This document shows positions 42,574 through 51,500 of a DNA stretch of 64,000 nt, piece by piece; within the stretch, counting starts at the first letter, position 1, and the number at the start of each line of letters is the position of its first letter. Below the pieces are notes generated by a model. The model saw nothing but the letters and a program-made list of their open reading frames with translations, was not told where the DNA came from and ran no database searches. Origin of the DNA: Meridianimarinicoccus marinus. Its GTDB lineage: Bacteria > Pseudomonadota > Alphaproteobacteria > Rhodobacterales > Rhodobacteraceae. Location: the NCBI RefSeq assembly GCF_040689105.1, contig NZ_JBFBVU010000009.1, forward strand, positions 62,001 through 126,000, read 5' to 3'. The translations under genes were made by a program, and so were the position numbers.

Positions 42574-44106
42574 ATGGGGCGTACGCTGACAGATCGGCTG
42601 GCCCTGGTGGCGCAGGCCCGGGCCGAGGCCGAAGCGGTGGTGTTCGGTGGCGGAAGCCTGACCTTCGCGGGTCTGGAAGACCGTGCCGCGCGGCTGGCCG
42701 GCACCCTGAAAGCGCTGGGGGTCCGGCGCGGTGACCGTGTCGGCATCAGCCTGCAGCGCGGGCTGGACATGCCGGTGGCCGTCTACAGCGTGATGCTTGC
42801 GGGCGCGGGCTATGTGCCCATCGACCCGGCCGCCCCGCCGCCCCGGATGCAGCACATCCTGCGCGATTGCGGCATCGGCGTCCTGATCACGCAGGAGGCC
42901 CGCATCGCCCAGGTTGCCGACGCCGCCCCCGGCACCGGCCTGCACAGCGTGATCGGGGTCGCGGCCCCGCTGGACGGGCTGACCACCCTGCCCTTCGACG
43001 CCGCACTGCAAGGCGTGCCGCATCGCGAACCCCTTGGCCCCGACGACCTTGCCTATATCATCTTCACCTCGGGCTCGACCGGGGTGCCGAAGGGGCTGAC
43101 GCACACCCATGCCAGCGCGCTGGCCTTCGTCGACATGGCCACCGCCCTGTACGACTTGGGTCCGAACGACCGCATGGCGGCGACATCGGCCCTGCATTTC
43201 GACATGTCCTGCATGGAGATGTTCGCGGGGCTGCTGAGCGGCGCCTGCATCGTCATGGTGCCCGAGGCGCACGCCATGATGCCCGCCAGCCTGGCGCACT
43301 TGCTGGACGAGCAGCGCATCACGACGCTCTATACCGTACCCTTCCAGCTGATCCGCCTTGTCGAGGCCGGGGCGCTGGAGGCCCGCGATCTGAGCGCCCT
43401 GCGGCTGGTGATCCACGCCGGAGAGCCGATGCCGCCGCGCCCCATTGCCCAATTGCGCGCGGTGCTGCCCCACGCCCGGTTTTCCAATTTCTATGGCCCG
43501 GCCGAGGTCAATGGCGTCACCCATTGGGACCATCCGCCTGAAGGCACCGATCCGTCTGCCCCGGTGCCCATCGGCCATGCCTGCGCCCATGCCGATCTGC
43601 TGATCGATGGCGAAACACCGGACAGTGGCGAGCTTCTGGTCGCCACACCTGCGATGATGCGTGGATATTGGCGTCGTCCCGATCTGGACGCCGCCTGCTT
43701 CGTGACCCGCACCGGCACCGACGGGACAATGCGCCGATACTATCGCACCGGCGATCTGGTCAGCCGGCGCCCGGATGGCGCGCTGTTGCTGCTGGGCCGC
43801 GCCGACCGTCAGGTGAAGCTGCGCGGTTATCGGGTCGAGCTGGACGAGGTGGAACTGGCGCTGGATGCCCATCCCGCCGTATCCGAGGCCGCAGCCCTTC
43901 TGTCCCCTGACAAGCTGCGCATTCTGGCCTTCGTGCGACTGGCTCCCGGTCAGGCCGCACAGGAGGCGGACTTGCACGAGATCGCGGCCCGGCGGTTGCC
44001 TGCGCACGCGGTGCCTGCCAGCATCCGGATCCTGCCACAATTCCCGCGTACCGCCACCGGCAAGATCGACCGCCGCCGGCTGTTGACCGAGGACACCGCA
44101 CAATGA
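42574..44106 (+). CDS. Stand-alone amino acid adenylation enzyme (NRPS starter A domain)
   Basis: A 510-residue free A domain that would activate an amino acid as AMP ester and load a carrier protein. Core motifs: A3 YIIFTSGSTGVPKG, A4 ALHFDMSCMEMF, A5 NFYGPAEVNGVTHW, A7 YYRTGDLVSRRPDG, A8 GRADRQVKLRGYRVELDEVE, A10 FPRTATGKIDRR. Aligned by eye to GrsA-Phe, the pocket reads D-M-M-T-I-A-F-G-V. Asp at 235 supports an alpha-amino acid; the rest match no code I know. The free PCP is 15 bp downstream and the flavoprotein at the operon's end is PltE-like. The gene order thus resembles prolyl-AMP ligase systems (PltF/PltL/PltE). Confidence 0.85.
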   Translation: MGRTLTDRLALVAQARAEAEAVVFGGGSLTFAGLEDRAARLAGTLKALGVRRGDRVGISLQRGLDMPVAVYSVMLAGAGYVPIDPAAPPPRMQHILRDCGIGVLITQEARIAQVADAAPGTGLHSVIGVAAPLDGLTTLPFDAALQGVPHREPLGPDDLAYIIFTSGSTGVPKGLTHTHASALAFVDMATALYDLGPNDRMAATSALHFDMSCMEMFAGLLSGACIVMVPEAHAMMPASLAHLLDEQRITTLYTVPFQLIRLVEAGALEARDLSALRLVIHAGEPMPPRPIAQLRAVLPHARFSNFYGPAEVNGVTHWDHPPEGTDPSAPVPIGHACAHADLLIDGETPDSGELLVATPAMMRGYWRRPDLDAACFVTRTGTDGTMRRYYRTGDLVSRRPDGALLLLGRADRQVKLRGYRVELDEVELALDAHPAVSEAAALLSPDKLRILAFVRLAPGQAAQEADLHEIAARRLPAHAVPASIRILPQFPRTATGKIDRRRLLTEDTAQ

Positions 44107-44121
44107 CCGGAGATCCAAGCG

Positions 44122-44376
44122 ATGACTGACCCAAGGGCCGCGCGGCTGTCTCAGGTGCAAGGCTTCATCGAGACGACACTTCTGAGGGGCCGTGCCATAG
44201 GCGGCGGAGAGGAACTGCTGCTCTCGGGGCTGCTGGATTCGCTGGCGGTCATGGCGCTTGTGGCCGAGGTCGAGCGTGTCTCCGGCCGCCCGGTGCCGCC
44301 CACCGATGTGCTGATCGAGAACTTCGCCACGCTGGACGCCATTGGCGCCTATCTGGACAGGCAGGACAGCGCATGA
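44122..44376 (+). CDS. Free peptidyl carrier protein
   Basis: An 84-residue carrier protein. The phosphopantetheine Ser is S40 in SGLLDSLAVMALV. Its shape (LLxxGLLDSL with a helix II VMALVAEVERVSG) resembles the small PltL-type pyrrolyl carriers more than module-embedded PCPs. It lies between the free A domain and the first synthetase and overlaps the latter by 4 bp (ATGA). It probably holds the starter unit during oxidation by the flavoprotein and hands it to the C domain of the first synthetase. A GGAG ribosome site precedes it. Confidence 0.85.
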   Translation: MTDPRAARLSQVQGFIETTLLRGRAIGGGEELLLSGLLDSLAVMALVAEVERVSGRPVPPTDVLIENFATLDAIGAYLDRQDSA

Positions 44377-47300
44377 CCGAACCGGAGGCCACTGCAATTC
44401 CCCTGACGCAGAGCCAGGCCCTGATCTGGACCGGCCAATCGCTGGCGCCGGAATCACCGCTTTACAACATGGTCTGGCGAATCGGCCTGCGCGGGGCGCT
44501 GGACCCGGACCGTTTCGCCGCCGCCTGGGCGCAGGTAGTGGCTGGTGCCGATATGCTGCGTGCGCGGTTCGAAGATCGGCAGGGCCAGCCGGTACAGACC
44601 GTCACCCAGTCAGTGTCCGCGCTTTCCTTTCTCGACTTGAGCGGTGACGCAGACCCGCGGCAGGCGGCAGACAACTGGATCGCCAGTGATGCCGCGACCC
44701 CGGTGGACCTGACTCAATCGACCTGGCGCAGCCGGTTGCTGAAACTGGGGGATACCGACTGGATCTGGTACCTGAACCAGCATCACATCGCCACCGACGG
44801 GGCGGCCGGGGCGGTGTTGCTGCGCCGGTTGGGGGTAGCCTATACCCAGGCCGATCTGCCCAACCCGCCGCAATTCGCCGACCACGCCCGCGCGCTGGCC
44901 GAGGCCGCGCCGCTGGACCCTGCGATCCGCGCCTTCTGGGACGCACAGGCCGAGGGCCACCGCCGCCCGATGACGTCACCCTATGGTGCCACCCGGCAGC
45001 CCGGGCAGCCGGCCTCGCAACGGCTGCGGCTGGACTTCGGCGCAGACCGCTCCGCGCGCCTGCGCGCCTGCCTTGCCAACCCGCGTTTCGCGGCGATCAG
45101 CCGTGACCTTGGCGCTTTCGCCCTCTGGGCCGCGCTTTATGCCGGATGGCTACACCGGATCACCGGCGACACGGTGATCCGCATCGGCGCACCGTTCCAC
45201 AACCGCCTGACGCCCGCGCAGCAGGACACCGTCGGCCTGTTCATCGAAATGCTGCCCCTGTCGGTCGAGGTGCAGGCCGGCGACACGCTGGAAACCCTGT
45301 ATGACCGCTGCCTGAGCGCTGCCATCGACTACCTGCGCCATGCCCGGCCCGGCACGGGCACCCCGGAAACCGTGGTGCTGTTCAACGCGGTGCTGAACTT
45401 CATGCCGGTGCAGATCCCGCCGCTTCCCGGACTGGCAACGGACGTGCAATGGCTGCACGCAGGCGCCCATGACGGCGCCCATGACCTGCGGCTGCATGTC
45501 TATGACTTCAACGCTACCGGCACCTACACGGTGGAAATGGATGTCAACACGGCGCTGCTGGACGCCCTTGCCCGCAAGGCCGCCGCCGCGCAATTCCTGT
45601 CCCTGATCGACGCGGCGTTGGCCGATCCGGCGCGACCGTTGGAACAGATCGCCCTGACCGACCGCCGCGACAGCATCCTGACCGGTGGGGACGGCCCCGC
45701 TTCGCCCGCATCGGTGCTCGACGCCATTGCAGCCCATGAAAGCAGCGCGGCCCCGGCGGTGATCTGTGGGGACACCAGCCTCAGCCACGCAGAACTGGCC
45801 AAGCTGTCAGATCGCTATGCCTCCGCCCTGGCCGCCCTTGGCGTGTCGCCGGATCGCCCGGTGGCCGTTTGCGCGCGGCGCAGCCTGCGCCTTCCGGCGG
45901 CGGTGCTGGGGGTGCTGAAGGCCGGGGGTTGTTTCGTGCCCCTTGCAGCGGACACCCCCCCCGACCGCGTTGCCGCGATCCTGGGCCGGCTGAAGCCCGC
46001 GGCCATCATCGCCGATGCGGCGGGGCGGGATCTTCTTCCGCCGGATACCGCCCCCCTGCTGGCACTTGAGGCAGAGCTGTCCGAGGGCACCAGCGGGCCG
46101 GGGCCGGGATCGCTGGCCTATGTGATCTTCACCTCTGGCTCCACCGGCACGCCCAAAGGGGTCGAGGTCGCGCATGACGCCTTTGCCCGCTACATCGACT
46201 GGGCCGCGCGCAGCCATGGACCGCAGGGGCCAACCGACATGCCGCTGTGCTCGGCGCTGGGGTTCGACCTGACGCTGACCTCGCTCTTCGTGCCGCTGGT
46301 CACCGGCGGGGCGATCCATGTCTATCCGGAAACCCCCGGCGGCACCGATCTGGCCATTCTGGAGGTGTTTGCGCAGGACGCTGTGGATGTGGTCAAGCTG
46401 ACCCCGGCGCATCTGGCGCTGGCGGTGGCGCAGGGCACGCCGGTGGCGCGCATCTCGACGCTGATCATTGGCGGCGAGAACCTGACGACCGCCCTGTGCC
46501 GCAAGGCCCGGGCACGGCTGGGGGCGCATCTGACGCTGGCCAATGAATACGGCCCGACCGAGGCGGTGGTGGGCTGCATGCTGCACCGGTTCGACCCGGC
46601 CACGGACACCGGCGCCAATGTGCCCATCGGCCAGCCTGCGGACGGCATGACCATCGCTATCCTCGACAAGGGCGGCAACCCGGTACCCGCCGGGGTCGTG
46701 GGCGAGATCCACATCGGCGGCAATCGCCTGGCGCGCGGCTATTACCGGGATCCGGACCAGACCGCCGCCGTGTTCCGGCCCGACCCGTTCGACACCGGGC
46801 CAATGCTCTACGCTTCGGGCGATCTGGCGCGGCTGCGCAGCGATGGGACCGTTGACTATCTGGGCCGGGCCGACCAGCAGCTGAAACTCTCCGGCGTGCG
46901 CATCGAACCCGCCGAGGTCGAGGCCGCCCTGCTGAGCCACGACGCCGTTTCCGCCGCCCATGTGATGGCCTGGACCCCCGGCACCGGCAAGGCCGCCCGC
47001 TGTACCCGCTGCGGGTTGAGCGACACCGTTCCCAATGTCACGCTGGATCCAGAGGGCATCTGTGACATCTGCCGCGCGTTCGAAGGCATCCGCGATGCGG
47101 CGCAGGCCTATTTCGACACGCCCGAGGGTTTGCAGGCCGAACTGATGCGCGCCCGCGCCCGCAAGACCGGCAAATACGATGCCATCATGCTGCTGTCGGG
47201 CGGCAAGGACAGCGCCTATGCCCTGTATCGTCTGGCCGATCTGACCCGCGACGTGCTGGTGCTGACACTGGACAACGGCTTTCTGTCCGAGGGCGCCAAG

Positions 47301-48539
47301 GACAACATCCGCCGCATGACCGCCGATCTGGGGCTGGAGCATCGGTTCCTGACCACCCCGGCGATGAACGAGATCTTCCGGGATTCGTTGCAGAGGTTTT
47401 CCAACGTCTGCCAGGGCTGTTTCAAGACCATCTATGCGCTGGCCCTGAAGGTGGCGCGGGACGAGGGCATTCCGGCCATCGTCACCGGGCTCAGCCGCGG
47501 GCAGTTCTTCGAAACCCGCCTGACGCCCGACCTGTTCCGGGGCCGCACTCCCAGCCGCGCCGAGATCGAGGCCGTGGTGCTGCGCGCCCGCAAGGCCTAT
47601 CACGGCATGGATGACAGCGTCGCCCGGCTGCTGGGCACCCATGAGTTTCTGGATGAAGAGGTGCTAGAGGATATCCGCTTCGTCGACCTCTATCGCTACA
47701 TCGACGTGCCGGTCTCCGAGATCTATCGCTTTCTCGACGCCCATGCGCCCTGGGTGCGGCCCGGCGATACCGGCCGGTCGACCAACTGCCTGATCAACGA
47801 CCTGGGCATTCACGTGCATAGCCGGCGCGAGGGGTACCACAACTACGCCCTGCCCTATGCCTGGGACGTGCGCCTGGGGCATAAAACCCGCGACGAGGCC
47901 CTGCGCGAATTGGACGACGACATCGATCCGGCCAAAGCCGAAGCAATGCTGGCGCAGATCGGGCTGGAGGAGGGCGCGCTGCCTCCCCGGCGCGGCGGTC
48001 TGGTGGCCTATGTGGCGGGCGACGTGTCCCCGGCGGAATTGCGGGCGCATCTGGCGGCCCGCCTCCCGCGCGAGATGATGCCCCGGCACCTGGTGATCCT
48101 TCCGGCCCTGCCCTTGACCACGAACGGCAAGGTGGACCGCGCGGCCCTGCCGCGCCCGGACCCGGTGCTCAGCACCCCCGACAGCGCCCGCGAACCAGCG
48201 GAAACCGCGACCGAACGGGCGCTTCTGGAGATCTACCAGCGAATGCTCGGGCGTGAGGATTTCGGCGTCACCGACAATTTCTATGACATCGGCGGCGAAA
48301 GCATCGCCGCCATCCAGATCGCGCTGGCCGCGGCGGAGGCGGGGCTTGCGGTTGGCTCGACCGCCGTCTTCGAACATCAGACCATCCGGGCGCTGGCCCA
48401 GGCCGTAGACGGCGCCGCGCCGGTGCCAACGGCGCCCAAAAAGACCCCGGACCGCGCGCCGCTCATCGACCTGGGGGCCGAGGATCTGGCCGCCCTGGGC
48501 CGGGTACGGACGCGCAAGGCGCGCGCGGACACCCCGTGA
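44373..48539 (+). CDS. NRPS C-A-PCP with a PP-loop amidotransferase-like domain inserted in the A domain
   Basis: A 1388-residue synthetase. Condensation domain at 1-~430 with HHIATDG at 137. Adenylation domain from ~448: A3 YVIFTSGSTGTPKG, A4 LGFDLTLTSLF, A5 NEYGPTEAVVGCM, A8 GRADQQLKLSGVRIEPAEVE near 835-850, A10 LPLTTNGKVDRAALP near 1250. Between A8 and A10, residues ~876-1205 are a complete foreign domain with cysteine pairs CTRC and CDIC, a PP-loop SGGKDS (942-947) and a further CQGC (1013-1016). A carrier domain follows with Ser1310 in GGESIAA. The pocket aligned to GrsA reads D-L-T-K-I-G-E-V-G-K, one change from the asparagine code DLTKLGEVGK. There is no epimerase or thioesterase. GTG of the next gene overlaps its stop. 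Confidence 0.9.
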   Translation: MTEPEATAIPLTQSQALIWTGQSLAPESPLYNMVWRIGLRGALDPDRFAAAWAQVVAGADMLRARFEDRQGQPVQTVTQSVSALSFLDLSGDADPRQAADNWIASDAATPVDLTQSTWRSRLLKLGDTDWIWYLNQHHIATDGAAGAVLLRRLGVAYTQADLPNPPQFADHARALAEAAPLDPAIRAFWDAQAEGHRRPMTSPYGATRQPGQPASQRLRLDFGADRSARLRACLANPRFAAISRDLGAFALWAALYAGWLHRITGDTVIRIGAPFHNRLTPAQQDTVGLFIEMLPLSVEVQAGDTLETLYDRCLSAAIDYLRHARPGTGTPETVVLFNAVLNFMPVQIPPLPGLATDVQWLHAGAHDGAHDLRLHVYDFNATGTYTVEMDVNTALLDALARKAAAAQFLSLIDAALADPARPLEQIALTDRRDSILTGGDGPASPASVLDAIAAHESSAAPAVICGDTSLSHAELAKLSDRYASALAALGVSPDRPVAVCARRSLRLPAAVLGVLKAGGCFVPLAADTPPDRVAAILGRLKPAAIIADAAGRDLLPPDTAPLLALEAELSEGTSGPGPGSLAYVIFTSGSTGTPKGVEVAHDAFARYIDWAARSHGPQGPTDMPLCSALGFDLTLTSLFVPLVTGGAIHVYPETPGGTDLAILEVFAQDAVDVVKLTPAHLALAVAQGTPVARISTLIIGGENLTTALCRKARARLGAHLTLANEYGPTEAVVGCMLHRFDPATDTGANVPIGQPADGMTIAILDKGGNPVPAGVVGEIHIGGNRLARGYYRDPDQTAAVFRPDPFDTGPMLYASGDLARLRSDGTVDYLGRADQQLKLSGVRIEPAEVEAALLSHDAVSAAHVMAWTPGTGKAARCTRCGLSDTVPNVTLDPEGICDICRAFEGIRDAAQAYFDTPEGLQAELMRARARKTGKYDAIMLLSGGKDSAYALYRLADLTRDVLVLTLDNGFLSEGAKDNIRRMTADLGLEHRFLTTPAMNEIFRDSLQRFSNVCQGCFKTIYALALKVARDEGIPAIVTGLSRGQFFETRLTPDLFRGRTPSRAEIEAVVLRARKAYHGMDDSVARLLGTHEFLDEEVLEDIRFVDLYRYIDVPVSEIYRFLDAHAPWVRPGDTGRSTNCLINDLGIHVHSRREGYHNYALPYAWDVRLGHKTRDEALRELDDDIDPAKAEAMLAQIGLEEGALPPRRGGLVAYVAGDVSPAELRAHLAARLPREMMPRHLVILPALPLTTNGKVDRAALPRPDPVLSTPDSAREPAETATERALLEIYQRMLGREDFGVTDNFYDIGGESIAAIQIALAAAEAGLAVGSTAVFEHQTIRALAQAVDGAAPVPTAPKKTPDRAPLIDLGAEDLAALGRVRTRKARADTP
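46998..47990 (+). other. Inserted PP-loop ATPase domain (N-acetyl sugar amidotransferase-like) within the NRPS
   Basis: About 330 residues inside the A domain. Order: CTRCGLSD ... GICDIC (four-Cys knuckle), YDAIMLLSGGKDSAYALYRL (PP-loop), LVLTLDNGFLSEGAKDNI, NVCQGCFKTIYALALKVARD, IVTGLSRGQFFETRL, then TNCLINDLGIHVHSRREGYH and GHKTRDEALRELDDDIDPAK. This is the layout of WbpG-type amidotransferases and related adenine-nucleotide alpha-hydrolases, which adenylate a carbonyl oxygen so that nitrogen or sulfur can replace it. The full cysteine and PP-loop set suggests it is active. Confidence 0.85.
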
Positions 48540-51500
48540 TCGCAGGCGAAATCCCCGAGGTTGAGGAAATCCTGCCACTGGCCCCGGCGCAGGCCGGGAT
48601 GCTGCTGGAACTGACCCGAGGCGATGCCCCCGAGGGCGCCTATCTGGGCGTGGTGCGCTTCACGCTGGACGGGCCGCTCGACCCGCAGGCCTTTGCTGAC
48701 GCCCTGCGCGCGACGGCGGCGGCGCGGGATGTGTTTCGCCTGTCCTTCGAATGGGAAGGCTTGAAGCAGCCGGTGCAACTGCTGCACCCGCAGGCCGACC
48801 TTCCGGTGACCATCGAGGATTGGACCGGGCGGCAGGAGGCCGAGATCGCCCAAAGGGCAGAACAGGAGCGCGCCCGCGGCTGCGATCTGCGCCACGCGCC
48901 CCTGTCACGCGCGGTGCTGCTGCGGCTGGCGCCGGACCGCCATGTCTGCCTTTTGGTGCTGCATCACCTGATCTGCGACGGCTGGTCGGCCCGGATTCTG
49001 TTGCAGGAGGTTATGGCCCGCCTCGCCGGTCAGCCGGTGCTCGCCGCCCCGCCGTTTCGCGACCTTCTGGCATGGCAGGCAAGCCGCGATGACAGCGGCG
49101 AAGAGGCGTTCTTTCGCGACTATCTTGCCGGGCTGGCTCCGCCCGTGCCGGTGGCGATCCCGGCAGGCGTGCCCTCTGGCCCCCGCGCAAGGATCGACGT
49201 GCGGCGTCTGCCGGTGGACCCGGCGCTGGACCGCGCCGTGGGCACGCTGGCCCGGCACTTGCGGGTCACGCCCCCGGCGGTGTTTTCGGCGCTTCTGGCG
49301 GTGCAATTGCGCCGCTTCGGCGCGGGCGACGACGTGGTGTTCGGCCAGACGGCCTCGGGGCGGCCGCAGGATCTGGCTGGGGCGGACACCATGGTTGGCC
49401 CGTTTGTCAGCACCCTGCCGACCCGCCTGCGCATCGACCCTCGGGCGCCCGTGGCCGAGCTGATCCGGCAGGCCGGGGCCCATGCGCAGGCCCGCCGCCC
49501 GTTCGAAACCGCTGCCCTGCGCGACGTGATGCGCTGGTCCGGGCTGGGCGCGGGGGTGCCGTTGTATCACACGCTGTTTGTCTACCAGGGTCTGCCGCCT
49601 GTGCCGCCCCAAGGCGCCGAGCCGCGCCTGAGCGACCTTTCCACCGATGTGACCAGCCCCGATGCCATGGCGCTGCTTTATCATCCCGGCGCGGCCCCGG
49701 CGCTGGACCTGCATGTGAACCGGCAGGTGCATGACCCGGACGCCGCCGAAGCCTTCGCCCGCGACTATCTGGACCTGGTAGCGGAGGCGGTAAAGCACCC
49801 CGAAACGCCGGTCGCGGCCCTTGCCCGTCGCATTGCCACGGCCCCAACCCCCGAACCTGCCGCGACGGTGGACTTCCCGCCGCTGCCTCAGGCCATTGCC
49901 GCCCATGCCGCGCGCGCTCCCGGCGCCCCCGCCCTGCGCTGCGGCGATGAACGGATGACCTATGGCGCGCTGATGGCGGCTGCCGAAGGGGTGGCCGCCA
50001 CCCTGGCCGGGGCAGGCATTGGGCCGGGCGATATCGTGCCGGTGGCCATGGCGCGTTCGACCACATGTGTCGCCGCAATGCTGGGGGTGATGCTGCGCGG
50101 CGCGGCCTATGTGGTTCTGGACCTGAGCTATCCGCGCGCGCATCTGCAAGGCATCCTCGACACGGTCGCGGCCAAGGCGGTGCTGACCCGGCCGGAAGAC
50201 GAAGACCTCATCGCCTGGACCGACCTGCCGCGCCTGCATCCCGGACCGGGCCGGGGTCCGGCGGTGCCCCTGACCGGGGAGGAGATTGCCTATGTGCTGT
50301 TCACCTCGGGCTCGCAGGGGCGTCCCAAGGGGGTGCGGGTCAGCCATGCCAACCTGGCCTATTCGACCGGGGTGCGCAGGCAAGTCTACGGCAGCGATCC
50401 GTCCGCCTTCCTGATCCTGTCGCCGCTGGGGTTCGACAGTTCCGTCGCCGGGCTGTACTGGGCGCTGGCCAGTGGCGGCGAGGCGGTGCTGTCACCGCCC
50501 GAGGCCACCCGCGACCTGACCGCCCTTGCGCGGCTGATCCGCAGCACCCGGCCCTCGCACATGCTGTGCCTGCCGGGGCTGTACCGACACCTTCTGGACA
50601 CCGCGACCCCGGAGGATCTGGCCGCGCTTCACACCGTGATCGTTGCCGGAGAACCGCTGCCGCCCTCCCTGATCGCGGCGCACCGCGACCGGCTGGGCGC
50701 GCGGCTGTTCAACGAATACGGCCCCACCGAAGCGACGGTCTGGTGTACCGCGTTCGACACCGCCCAGCATGACGGGGGCGATGACGTGCCCATCGGCCGG
50801 GCCATTCCCGGCAGCCGTATCGCTATCGCCGATCCCGATGGCGCGCCGCTGCCCGATGGCACGCTGGGAGAGATCATCGTCAGCGGCCCCGGCGTTGCCG
50901 CAGGCTATCTTGGCACGCCGGACATCGACGGCGGGGCGTTTTCCGGCCAATGGGACGCCCGCAGCTATCGCACCGGTGATCTGGGAATGCGGCGCCCAGA
51001 TGGGATCGTGCTCTATCGCGGGCGCTGCGATACGCAGGTCAAGATCCGGGGCCACCGCGTGGAACTGGCCGAGGTCGAGGCGGCCCTCGGCGCCTTGCCC
51101 GATCTGGGCGACCGCGTGGTGCTGGCCGAGGATGCCCCTGCCGGCACCCGGCTGGTGGCGGTGGTGCAAACCGGTGATCCGGCGACGATCCGCGCGACAC
51201 TGGCCGCCCGTCTGCCCGCACATATGGTGCCCGCCGAGGTCCGAGTGATCCCTGATCTTCCACGCCTGCCCAATGGCAAGATCGACCGCCGGGGCCTGTT
51301 GGACCGCCGCCCGGCAGAATTACCTGAGACGTCCGCACCAGAAGGCTATGTGGCCCGGCAGCTGGCCGAGATATGGGAAGGGCTTCTGAACACCGACCTT
51401 ATAGGTCCGGACGACAATTTCTTCGATCTTGGCGGCGACTCCCTGCTGGCCATGCGCGCGGTCTTTGCCGCCGAAGCCGCGGGCCTGCCCCTTGCCGCCC

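Noticed and set aside
41494..44457. Minus-strand open frame of 987 codons opposite HupE and the adenylation gene
   Set aside because: It spans three real + strand genes with clear motifs, has the same low-complexity His/Gln/Arg-rich composition as other shadows, and no start or domain support.
45807..47642. Minus-strand open frame of 611 codons opposite the NRPS and its insert
   Set aside because: Shadow frame; the + strand carries A-domain and PP-loop motifs throughout.
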